Source: Gemmatirosa kalamazoonensis (lineage in GTDB: Bacteria > Gemmatimonadota > Gemmatimonadetes > Gemmatimonadales > Gemmatimonadaceae). Taken from it: DNA of 64,000 nucleotides. Positions 25,555-32,610 of this stretch are shown here, piece after piece. The position numbers were made by a program, and so were the translations under genes. The stretch covers positions 2,030,220-2,094,219 of the forward strand of contig NZ_CP007128.1 in the NCBI RefSeq assembly GCF_000522985.1, in the 5' to 3' direction. How positions within the stretch are numbered: the first letter of the stretch is position 1; each line of letters opens with the position of its first letter. Under the pieces are notes generated by a model. It was not told where the DNA came from, ran no database searches, and worked only from the letters and a program-made list of their open reading frames with translations.

Positions 25555-26618
25555 CGGAGCGACTGGAGATAGGTCAACAGCGCCTCGAGATCCGAGGGCG
25601 AGAGCTGGTTCGGCGGCATGTTCGCCCCCGGCTTGATCCGCTGCGGGTCGACGATCCACCCCGCGAGGTTGCCGCGCGTGTTGCGCAGCGTTCCCGCGGC
25701 GATCGTGCGGCGGCTCGCGAGGTGCGTGAGGTCCGGGCCGGCGTGCGACCCGGCGGGCGTCCCCTCGATGTTGTGGCACAGCGCGCAGGAGCTCTTCATG
25801 AACACCTGCTGGCCGCGCACCGCTGCCGGGTCGCTCGGCGGCGGCGCCTGCGACATCGCCGCCTGCGCCCACGCCGCGTACTGCGCCGGCGGCTCGGCGA
25901 CGACGAACAGCGCCATCTTCGCGTGCTGGTAGCCGCAGAACTCCGCGCACTGCCCGCGGTACACGCCCGGCGTGTCGGCCTGGAACCACAGCGACGTCGT
26001 GCGCCCGGGGATGAGATCCCGCTTGCCCGACAGGTTCGGCACCCAGAACGAGTGGATCACGTCCGACGCGTTCAGCACGAACACCACCGGCCGTCCCACC
26101 GGGATGTGAATCTCGTTCGCCGTCGTGAACCGGCCGCGCGGCGACGGGTCGGCGTACGTCACCTCCCACCACCACTGGTGTCCGGTCACCTCGATCGTCA
26201 GCGCGTTGCGGCTCGGGGCGCGGGTGGTCGTGCGCCCCACCGACAGGTCATAGACGAGGAACGTCATCAGGATGGCGACCGTCGCCACCGTGGCGATGGT
26301 CACGCCGCGCGTCATCCCGCGCTCGTCCACGAGGTCCGGCGGCAGTCCGGCACGCCGCCGCCGTGCGCCGGCCCACGCCGCCCACAGCGTCGCGAGGACC
26401 GTGAGCACGAACACCACCGTCGCGACGATCAGGGCGAACCGCCACAGGTCGTGCACGCGCGCCGACTGCGGCCCCTTCGGCTCGAGCACCGACTGGTACG
26501 TCGCGCCGCGGCACGCGCCTAACAGCAGGGCAGGAGGGCACGAGCGCAGCAGGGCACGAGCAGACCCTCTCCTCTCCTCGTGCGCTCCTGCCCTCCTACC
26601 CTGGGAGGTTCCGCTCAT
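25551..26618 (-). CDS. ctaC: caa3-type cytochrome oxidase subunit II fused to cytochrome c
   Basis: 355-aa lipoprotein (lipobox LLLGAC, Cys36). Two membrane helices (about 56-78 and 98-118) precede a CuA cupredoxin domain with GHQWWWEV, DVIHSFWVP and the CuA ligands C224-AEF-C228 in GQCAEFCGYQHAKM. A cytochrome c domain follows with haem motif CALCH at 278-282 and Met in GANMPPN. This CuA-cyt c fusion defines caa3-type subunit II. ATG 26618 overlaps the upstream cytochrome stop (ATGA). Its whole signal peptide is read from the GGGCAGGA hairpin repeat at 26524-26601. Confidence 0.95.
   Translation of the reverse strand: MSGTSQGRRAGAHEERRGSARALLRSCPPALLLGACRGATYQSVLEPKGPQSARVHDLWRFALIVATVVFVLTVLATLWAAWAGARRRRAGLPPDLVDERGMTRGVTIATVATVAILMTFLVYDLSVGRTTTRAPSRNALTIEVTGHQWWWEVTYADPSPRGRFTTANEIHIPVGRPVVFVLNASDVIHSFWVPNLSGKRDLIPGRTTSLWFQADTPGVYRGQCAEFCGYQHAKMALFVVAEPPAQYAAWAQAAMSQAPPPSDPAAVRGQQVFMKSSCALCHNIEGTPAGSHAGPDLTHLASRRTIAAGTLRNTRGNLAGWIVDPQRIKPGANMPPNQLSPSDLEALLTYLQSLR
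26524..26601. repeat. GGGCAGGA hairpin repeat encoding the CtaC signal peptide
   Basis: Arms built from GGGCAGGAGGGCACGAG words and their complements around an AGACCCTCTCCTCTCC apex. Both arms are coding. In the gene's orientation the purine arm gives residues 8-18 (Arg/Glu/His rich) and the pyrimidine arm residues 20-33 (RALLRSCPPALLL). Confidence 0.9.
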
Positions 26619-27304
26619 GGCCGGGCCGGCTTCGTGGTTCCGGGCGTGGTGCTCGCGGCCGCCGGTGCCATCGGCTTCGACGCCTGCGGCGACGTCGTCG
26701 GCATCTCGGCGCCGCTCCCCGGCGTCGACATCTTCGGCGTCTCCGCGTGCTGCAGCGACTGCGAGCCCGGCGTGTTCATCAGGTGGTCCTGCCGCGCGCT
26801 GCGCGACCACGACGGCGTGAGCCCGGAGAGCGACCGCACGTACGCGACGATCATCCAGATCTGCGGCGTCGGGATGCGCCCGCCCCACGACGGCATCCCG
26901 TTAGGCCGCCCCTCGGCGATCGTCTGGTAGATCTGCTCCGGCGCGCTGCCGTAGATCCACTGGTCGTCGGTGAGCGCCGGCCCCATGCCGCCGCCGCCGT
27001 TCGCATGGCAGCCGGCGCAGTTGTACCAGCCGAACAGCCGCTGCCCCTGCGTCACCGCGTACGCGTTCTCCTGATAGATGTTGCCGAGGTGCGCCGAGTC
27101 GAGGACGGGGCCCGGCTGCAGCGTGCTCACGCGCACGAGACCCGCCGGCTGCGCGCTCGGCGGCGACTCGCGGAAGCGGCGCACCTCGCGGTCGCAGGCG
27201 GTGCCTAACAGGAGGGCAAGAGCGCAGGAGGGCAGGAGGGCACGAGCGATTCTCCTGCCCTCGTGCCCTCGTGCCCTCCTGCCCTCACGGAAGGCTGAAC
27301 ACAT
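26615..27304 (-). CDS. Monohaem cytochrome c lipoprotein, likely dehydrogenase partner
   Basis: 229-aa lipoprotein (LLLGTAC, Cys37). Cytochrome c domain about 75-165 with CAGCH at 96-100, GMGPALTD, and NGMPSWGG with the Met axial ligand, followed by a Pro/Thr/Ala-rich tail of about 60 residues rich in Met and Ser. The start lies 20 bases inside the end of the upstream dehydrogenase gene and the stop overlaps ctaC. By position it most likely passes electrons from the quinoprotein dehydrogenase to the caa3 oxidase (inference). The signal peptide is encoded by the GGGCAGGA repeat. Confidence 0.88.
   Translation of the reverse strand: MCSAFREGRRARGHEGRRIARALLPSCALALLLGTACDREVRRFRESPPSAQPAGLVRVSTLQPGPVLDSAHLGNIYQENAYAVTQGQRLFGWYNCAGCHANGGGGMGPALTDDQWIYGSAPEQIYQTIAEGRPNGMPSWGGRIPTPQIWMIVAYVRSLSGLTPSWSRSARQDHLMNTPGSQSLQHAETPKMSTPGSGAEMPTTSPQASKPMAPAAASTTPGTTKPARP
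27208..27286. repeat. GGGCAGGA hairpin repeat at gene junction, encoding a signal peptide
   Basis: Arms of AGGAGGGCA(A/C)GAG words and CTCGTGCCCTCCTGCC complements, with a short GCGATT apex. In the gene's direction one arm begins right at the stop of the dehydrogenase gene and the other runs into the lipobox codons of the cytochrome gene. Confidence 0.9.
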
Positions 27305-29177
27305 AGAGCGTCCCTCCCTTGGTCGTCTTCTGCGGCAGGTCGGCCATCGCGGCCACGAAGCCCAGCGCCGCCGTCGAGTCCCGCGCGTCGAGTCCCCCGG
27401 CGACGATCGCGCCCGACCACCCGCCGACGCCGGCGACGACGGCGACGTACTGCTTGCCGTCCGGTCCGCGGTACGCGACCGGCTGGCCGATGATCCCCGA
27501 GCTCACCTTGAACTGCCAGAGCTGCTGGCCGTTGCGCGCGTCCACCGCCTTGAACCACCCGTCCATCGTGCCGTAGAACACGACGTCGCCCGCGGTGACC
27601 AGCGTGCCGCTCCACACCGGGAAGCTCTCGGTGATCTTCCACGCCGGGCGCATGTTCACCGGGTCCCACGCCGTCAGCTCGCCGCGGTGGTTCGCCGGAT
27701 CGCCGGGCCCCGCCTTCATCTTCACGTTCATGCCGACGTACGGCGTCCCGGCGATGTAGTTCGCCTCGAGCCCCTCGGCGTCGTAGCAGAGGTTCTGGTG
27801 CGGGATGTAGGCGAGCCCCGTGCGCGGCGAGAACGACGACGGCTGCCAGTCCTTGCCGCCCGGCGGCGCGGGGCACATGTCGCGCGTCACCTTGCCGATC
27901 CCCGCGTCCATCCCCTCGATGTACTGCAGCCGCCCCGACTTCAGGTCGACGCCCTTCGTCGTCGTGATGTGCACGAACGGCTCGGCGGAGAGCACCTCGC
28001 CCGTCAGCCGGTCCATGAGATAGACGTAGCCGTTGCGATCCGGGTGCAGCAGCGCGTGCCTAACGGTCCCCTTCCACGGCACGTCGATGAGCAGGCTCTC
28101 GTTCACGCCGTCGTAGTCGTGCAGGTCGTGGGGGCTCATCTGATACGCCCACACCGCCTCGCCCGTGTCCGGGTCGCGCGCGAAGATCGTCGACGTCCAC
28201 TTGTTGTCGCCCGGCCGCTGCCCCGGGTTCCACGGGCCCGGGTTCGCCGCGCCGTAGTACACGAGGTTCGCCGCCGGGTCGTACGTCAGCCAGCCCCACA
28301 CGCTGCCGCCGCCGATCTTCCACGTCGTCCCCGGCCACGTCGACACGCCGAGGTCCTTGCCCTTGTGATCGGCGTAGAACGGCTTGAAGCGCGGCCCGAT
28401 CAGCACGTCCGCGTCGGGCCCCGTCGTGTACGCGGTCCACAGCACCTTGCCGCTCCCCGCGTCGAGCGCCTTGAGCCACCCACGCACGCCCATCTCGCCG
28501 CCCGAGTTGCCGACGAGGACTTTCCCCTTCACGACGAGCGGCGCCATCGTCATGGTCTCGCCCATGTTGATGTCGCCGACGCGCGTCTTCCACACTTCCT
28601 TGCCCGTGTTCGCGTCGACCGCCACGACGTGGTTGTCGAGCGTGTTGTAGTAGATGCGGCCGTTGTCGTACGCCGGGCCGCGGTTCACCACGTCGCAGCA
28701 CGCCACGCCCTGCGCCGCGCTCTCCGGCTTCGGCTCGTACTGCCACTTCACCGGCGCGCCCGGCTGCGTGAGGTCGAGCGCGTACAGGATGTTCGGGAAC
28801 GGCGTCACCAGGTACATCGTGTTGTTCACGATGAGCGGCGCCTCCTCGTGGCCGCGCAGCACGCTCGTCGAGAACGTCCACGCGGGCCGCAGCTGCTTCA
28901 CGTTCGTCGTGTTGATCTGATCGAGCCCGCTGAAGCGGATGCCGTCGTACGTCTTCGACGGCCGCGTCCACTGGCCGTCGTCGGCTTCGAGCGTGACGCT
29001 CGCGCGCGGGCCGCTCGCCGGCGGCAGTGCGGGGACCTTCGCCTCCCGCGTCGTGAGCGCGCGTTCCCGCTCGCGCGTGCAGGCGGCCGGGATCACACTG
29101 ACTAGTGTGATCCCAATCATAAGGCGACGAAGCGTGCGTGCGTGTCGGAGCGCAGCGCGCCTCTGGAGACGTTCCAT
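27285..29177 (-). CDS. PQQ-dependent (XoxF/ExaF-like) alcohol dehydrogenase lipoprotein
   Basis: Periplasmic quinoprotein alcohol dehydrogenase, 630 aa, eight-bladed propeller. Lipobox SVIPAAC puts the modified Cys at 33, unusual for this enzyme class. Signature features: vicinal disulfide CC in GVACCDVVNRG, GGEMGVRGWLKALDAGSG, GGGSVWGW, RPGDNKWTSTIFARDPDTG, and PHDLHDYDGVNE with catalytic Asp354 and an extra Asp356. That second Asp is the known marker of lanthanide-dependent members; calcium enzymes have Ala there. No fused haem domain. ATG 29177 has GAGGA upstream. First gene of the oxidase operon. Confidence 0.88.
   Translation of the reverse strand: MERLQRRAALRHARTLRRLMIGITLVSVIPAACTRERERALTTREAKVPALPPASGPRASVTLEADDGQWTRPSKTYDGIRFSGLDQINTTNVKQLRPAWTFSTSVLRGHEEAPLIVNNTMYLVTPFPNILYALDLTQPGAPVKWQYEPKPESAAQGVACCDVVNRGPAYDNGRIYYNTLDNHVVAVDANTGKEVWKTRVGDINMGETMTMAPLVVKGKVLVGNSGGEMGVRGWLKALDAGSGKVLWTAYTTGPDADVLIGPRFKPFYADHKGKDLGVSTWPGTTWKIGGGSVWGWLTYDPAANLVYYGAANPGPWNPGQRPGDNKWTSTIFARDPDTGEAVWAYQMSPHDLHDYDGVNESLLIDVPWKGTVRHALLHPDRNGYVYLMDRLTGEVLSAEPFVHITTTKGVDLKSGRLQYIEGMDAGIGKVTRDMCPAPPGGKDWQPSSFSPRTGLAYIPHQNLCYDAEGLEANYIAGTPYVGMNVKMKAGPGDPANHRGELTAWDPVNMRPAWKITESFPVWSGTLVTAGDVVFYGTMDGWFKAVDARNGQQLWQFKVSSGIIGQPVAYRGPDGKQYVAVVAGVGGWSGAIVAGGLDARDSTAALGFVAAMADLPQKTTKGGTLYVFSLP
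29089..29114. repeat. Perfect 10-bp inverted repeat in dehydrogenase signal peptide
   Basis: GGGATCACAC, six-base loop, GTGTGATCCC. It lies in the codons of the hydrophobic signal segment (IGITLVSVIP) of the PQQ dehydrogenase. Confidence 0.8.
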
Positions 29178-29413
29178 GCGGAGTTCCTCGTGATGACGTT
29201 CCACACGCGGCGACTCCCGAGAGTCCCGTGCCACCCCGCCCACGAGTCCGCGTGCCGACCCGCTACTGCATCACTGCATCGGGCCCGATGCAATAGCAGG
29301 AACCGTTCCGGTCAGCACTAATGCGCGACGACTCGCGCACCCGCGAATCCGGTGGAACGCCTCTTTCGCTCCGCGCGCATCCCTGTGCATCCCTCATCAC
29401 CGAGACGCTCACG
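29178..29413. other. Divergent intergenic region
   Basis: 236 bases between the dehydrogenase operon (leftward) and the 58-aa gene (rightward). It holds the palindrome GCATCGGGCCCGATGC (about 29275-29291) next to a second GCATCACTGCATC copy, a plausible operator. No convincing -35/-10 pair could be assigned. Confidence 0.4.
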
Positions 29414-29590
29414 ATGAAGAAGCCCATCACTCCGCTCGCGCACGGCGTGATCGACTACACCACCTCCGCCGCCGTCGCCGCCGCGCCGCTCGCGCTCGGC
29501 TTTCCAGCGCCCGCGCGTCGCCTGTTCGGTACGCTGGCGGGCACATACACCGCCGTCGCCGCGCTCACCGACTGGTCCGGCGATCGCTGA
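29414..29590 (+). CDS. Short hydrophobic protein, possibly truncated membrane-protein module
   Basis: 58-aa peptide beginning MKKPITPLAHGVIDYTTSAAV with one or two hydrophobic stretches. It resembles the N-terminal half of SPW-like small membrane proteins of about 115 residues that repeat the pattern twice, so it may be a single-repeat or internally deleted version (from memory, not tested). ATG 29414; no strong ribosome site seen. It precedes the FNT gene by 42 bp. Confidence 0.5.
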   Translation: MKKPITPLAHGVIDYTTSAAVAAAPLALGFPAPARRLFGTLAGTYTAVAALTDWSGDR

Positions 29591-29632
29591 GACGACGAGC
29601 GTGAGCGCAGCCTGCGCGCCGCGGCCCGCAGC

Positions 29633-30511
29633 ATGCCGAGCAGCGGCGCGACACCGCCAAGCGAGGACGACGTGGCCGGGAAGAACGAGGAGTCCCAACA
29701 GTCGGGAGCGTCGGAAGACGACGAGCAGCAGTCGGAGGCGATGGAGCGGCAGTCGGCGAGCCCCGACGTGGTCTACGAGGCCATCCGGCTCGAGGGGGAG
29801 GAGGAGCTCCAGCGGCCCTCGGCGGCGCTGTTCTGGTCGGGGCTCGCCGCCGGGCTCGCGATGGGCTTCTCGTTCCTCGCCCAGGCGTTGCTCCAGGCGG
29901 CCATCCCGCCCGCCCCGTGGCGCCACGCCGTCGCGGTGCTCGGCTACACCGTCGGCTTCATCTTCGTCGTCATGGGGCGGCAGCAGCTGTTCACCGAGAA
30001 CACGCTGACCCCCGTGCTGCCGCTGCTGCGCGACGTCACGAAGCTGCCTAACGTGCTCCGCCTGTGGGGCATCGTGCTCGTCGCGAACCTGCTCGGCGGC
30101 GCGCTGTTCGCCTGGGTGCTCGGCCACACGGAGCTCGTCGGCGCGGACGTCCACGCGGAGCTCCGCGCCATGGCGCACGAGGTCGTCGCGCCGCGCGCCG
30201 CCGTCATCTTTCTCCGCGCGATCTACGCCGGGTGGCTCGTCGCGCTCATGGTCTGGCTGCTTCCCGGCGCCGAGTCGGCGCGCCTCGCGGCGATCGTCGT
30301 GCCGACCTATCTCATCGCGCTCGCGCACTTCGCGCACAGCATCGCCGGCTCGGTCGACGTGTTTTACCTCGTGCTCGGCGCGCAGGCGTCGTGGGGCGAC
30401 TATATACATTTCTTTGTGCCGACACTGCTGGGCAACGTGCTCGGCGGCGTTACTCTGGTGGCTCTACTGAACCACGGGCAGGTGAAGGCGGGCGAGGGCG
30501 GGGGCGGGTGA
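29633..30511 (+). CDS. Formate/nitrite transporter (FNT) family channel
   Basis: Pentameric FNT-type channel for small monovalent anions (formate, nitrite, lactate or hydrosulfide), 292 aa. The first 70 residues are a hydrophilic Glu/Gln/Ser-rich extension. Six helices follow from LFWSGLAAGLAMGFSFLAQALL; the conserved QLFTENTLTPVLPL loop, LGGALFAW, FLRAIYAGWLVALMVWL and HFAHSIAGSVDVFYLVLG mark the family. ATG 29633 is used; the extension is acidic and could start later. Substrate not predictable. Confidence 0.88.
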   Translation: MPSSGATPPSEDDVAGKNEESQQSGASEDDEQQSEAMERQSASPDVVYEAIRLEGEEELQRPSAALFWSGLAAGLAMGFSFLAQALLQAAIPPAPWRHAVAVLGYTVGFIFVVMGRQQLFTENTLTPVLPLLRDVTKLPNVLRLWGIVLVANLLGGALFAWVLGHTELVGADVHAELRAMAHEVVAPRAAVIFLRAIYAGWLVALMVWLLPGAESARLAAIVVPTYLIALAHFAHSIAGSVDVFYLVLGAQASWGDYIHFFVPTLLGNVLGGVTLVALLNHGQVKAGEGGGG

Positions 30512-30655
30512 CGGGCCGGCGGGTCGGGAGCCGCTGGTTCGCGCCGGGGTGTCGGGTGTCGTCGATGCGGCGTACGTTAGGTCCGCGCGCGGCGGTCGGC
30601 AGTCGACGTCGATGGTCCATCGCCGCACACCGACCGTATCTCCCGACCGTCTGTC

Positions 30656-31195
30656 ATGCGTGACCCCTCCGGGCGTCCGCGCGGCCGTGCCGCCGCCTCC
30701 GCGGCGACGCTGGACGCGCTCCGCCGCATCGTCCGTGCGCTCCGCCTCGCGAACAGCGGAGTCGAGAAGAGCACCGGGCTGAGCGCCGCACAGCTCTTCG
30801 TTCTCGAGCAGGTGGCCGCGGCGCCCGGCGCTTCGCTCAGCGAGCTCGCCCAGCGCACGCTCACCGACCGTACCTCGGTCGCCGCGGTCGTGGACCGGCT
30901 CGCCTCGCGCGGCCTCGTCGAGCGCCGCCGCTCCGACGTCGACCGCCGCCGGGTCGAGATCCTGCCGACCGAGAGCGGGCGGGGGACGCTCGAGCACGCC
31001 CCGCATCCGCCCACGCGCCGCGTGCTGATGGCGCTCGAGACGCTCGACGACCGGCAGCTCCAGCGCCTCGCCGTGAGCCTCACGCGGCTCGTCCGGTCGA
31101 TGGGCCTGTCGGACGAGCCGTCGGTGATGCTGTTCGAGGAGGACGGGGCGTCCCACGACGCGACCCACGCGGACGCCGAGGGCGCCGCCGACTGA
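30656..31195 (+). CDS. MarR-family transcriptional regulator
   Basis: 179-aa winged-helix regulator. ALRLANSGVEKSTGLSAAQLFVLEQVA, SLSELAQRTLTDRTSVAAVVDRLASRGLVERRRSDVDRRRVEI (recognition helix and wing, here in order) and the LPTESGRG hinge are typical MarR. N-terminal 20 residues are basic. No operon partner is obvious; it lies 144 bp after the FNT gene and converges with the Rieske gene, so its target is unknown. Confidence 0.9.
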   Translation: MRDPSGRPRGRAAASAATLDALRRIVRALRLANSGVEKSTGLSAAQLFVLEQVAAAPGASLSELAQRTLTDRTSVAAVVDRLASRGLVERRRSDVDRRRVEILPTESGRGTLEHAPHPPTRRVLMALETLDDRQLQRLAVSLTRLVRSMGLSDEPSVMLFEEDGASHDATHADAEGAAD

Positions 31196-31213
31196 CGCGG
31201 CTCTCCCGCCCTC

Positions 31214-31705
31214 TCAGCCGATCGTGAGCGTGCCCGTCGTCGCGTCGTAGGTCGCCGGATACGAGCGCATGTTCGTCGTGCGCTCGCCGCCCGTCCACGT
31301 GCCCGAGGCGGTGAACCGCGCGCCGTGCTTCGAGCACAGGAAGCCGGTGCCGTTCTGGTTGATGCTGCCCCCCTCGTGCGGGCAGACGAGCGACAGCGCC
31401 GCGAACGACGACGTGCCGGTGCGCACGATGGCCAGCCGCGTGCCGCTCAGCGACACCACCGCGATGCCGCCCGTGCTCGCGAGCGCCGGGTAGCTCGCGA
31501 CGTCGATCGACGAGTTCACGCTCGCCGGCGCCGTGAGCGTGTCGCCCGCCGCGCCGCACGCCGCGAGCGCCGCCGCCGCGGCGGCGAGCAGCGACTGCGA
31601 GAGGAACGTGCGGCGATCGAGGGCGCCGACGGCGCCGGCCGCGCTGGCGAGGGGGCAGGCGGCGGCGCAGCGGTCGGCGTCGGGCGAGGCGGCGTGATGC
31701 GGCAT
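31214..31705 (-). CDS. Rieske [2Fe-2S] lipoprotein, Tat-exported
   Basis: 163-aa protein. RRTFLSQ at residues 31-37 is a twin-arginine motif followed by an Ala-rich stretch and lipobox ALAAC (Cys50), so it should be a Tat-exported lipoprotein. The Rieske cluster ligands are C108/H110 in CPHEGGS and C124/H127 in CSKHGARF. The missing disulfide Cys in the loops suggests a low-potential, ferredoxin-like type rather than a bc1 Rieske. ATG 31705 is chosen over GTG 31714; there is no clear ribosome site. Converges with MarR. Confidence 0.87.
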   Translation of the reverse strand: MPHHAASPDADRCAAACPLASAAGAVGALDRRTFLSQSLLAAAAAALAACGAAGDTLTAPASVNSSIDVASYPALASTGGIAVVSLSGTRLAIVRTGTSSFAALSLVCPHEGGSINQNGTGFLCSKHGARFTASGTWTGGERTTNMRSYPATYDATTGTLTIG

Positions 31706-31877
31706 GGAGAGCACGTCGTGTGAGGAAGGTCGCGAGTGGGGCGCTGTCGTAACGACACGTCAACCGGCCGAGACCCTCACGTTAGGCGCGCTTGACGCCG
31801 CGGGGGTTCCCGTACATGCTGCCGGCGCGACCCGGCGGCACGCGCCGGGCGCCTAACGGTTCTGGGCGGGGGGCGCC

Positions 31878-32513
31878 ATGCGCATCGCGGTGATCGGAGC
31901 GGGGAACGTCGGCGGCACGCTGGGACGACGGTGGGCGCAGCGCGGGCACGAGGTGGCGTTCGGCGTGCGCGATCCGTCGCGCGGCGCGGACGCGGTGAAG
32001 GGCGGCGATGCGCTCCCGGCCGGCGCGTCGGTCGTCACGCCCGAGGAGGCGGCGCGCGGCGCCGACGTCGTGGTGCTCGCCACGCCGTGGGATGCCGTGC
32101 CCGACGCGCTGCGCGAGCTCGGCCCCGCGCTCGACGGCGTGGTGCTCGTCGACGCCACGAACCCGCTCGGCCCGGGGCTCACGCTCGACGTCGGGCCCGC
32201 GTGCGAGTCGGGCGCGGAGCGCGTGCAGGCGCTCGCCCCGCGCGCGCGCGTCGTGAAGGCGTTCAACACGACGGGCTTCAGCAACATGGCCGACCCGGTG
32301 TACGGCGGCGAGCCGACGGTGATGTTCTACGCCGGCGACGACCCCGAGGCGAAGTCCGCCGTGCGCCTGCTCGTCGCCGCGCTCGGCTTCGACGCCGTGG
32401 ACGCCGGCCCGCTCGCGCGCAGCCGCGAGCTGGAGCACCTCGCCATGCTCTGGATCTCGCTCGCGTTCGGCGGCCTCGGACGCGACATCGCGTTCCGGCT
32501 CGTGCGGCGGTGA
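31878..32513 (+). CDS. NADPH-dependent F420 reductase-like oxidoreductase
   Basis: 211-aa Rossmann protein of the F420-dependent NADP reductase/prephenate-dehydrogenase-like group (PF03807): dinucleotide fold MRIAVIGAGNVGGTLGRRWA, GVRDPSRGAD for the phosphate/second strand, VVLATPWDAVPDAL, LVDATNPLG and KAFNTTGFSNM, then DAGPLARSRELEHLAM. Monocistronic; ends at the CGGGACT hairpin repeat. Whether F420 is made by this organism cannot be judged here; an NADP-only enzyme is possible. Confidence 0.85.
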   Translation: MRIAVIGAGNVGGTLGRRWAQRGHEVAFGVRDPSRGADAVKGGDALPAGASVVTPEEAARGADVVVLATPWDAVPDALRELGPALDGVVLVDATNPLGPGLTLDVGPACESGAERVQALAPRARVVKAFNTTGFSNMADPVYGGEPTVMFYAGDDPEAKSAVRLLVAALGFDAVDAGPLARSRELEHLAMLWISLAFGGLGRDIAFRLVRR

Positions 32514-32514
32514 T

Positions 32515-32610
32515 CGGGACTCGGGACTCGGGACTCGGGACTCGGGACTCGGTGCCTAACGAGTCCCGAGTCCCGAGTCCCGAGTCCCGAGTCCCGAGTC
32601 CCGAGTCCCG
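32515..32610. repeat. CGGGACT tandem-repeat hairpin between convergent genes
   Basis: Six copies of CGGGACT on the left arm and about eight copies of the complement AGTCCCG on the right, with a GGTGCCTAACG apex that is itself one GCCTAAC word. It runs exactly from the reductase stop to the stop of the convergent TonB receptor. A perfect stem of about 35 bp is possible. Confidence 0.92.
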
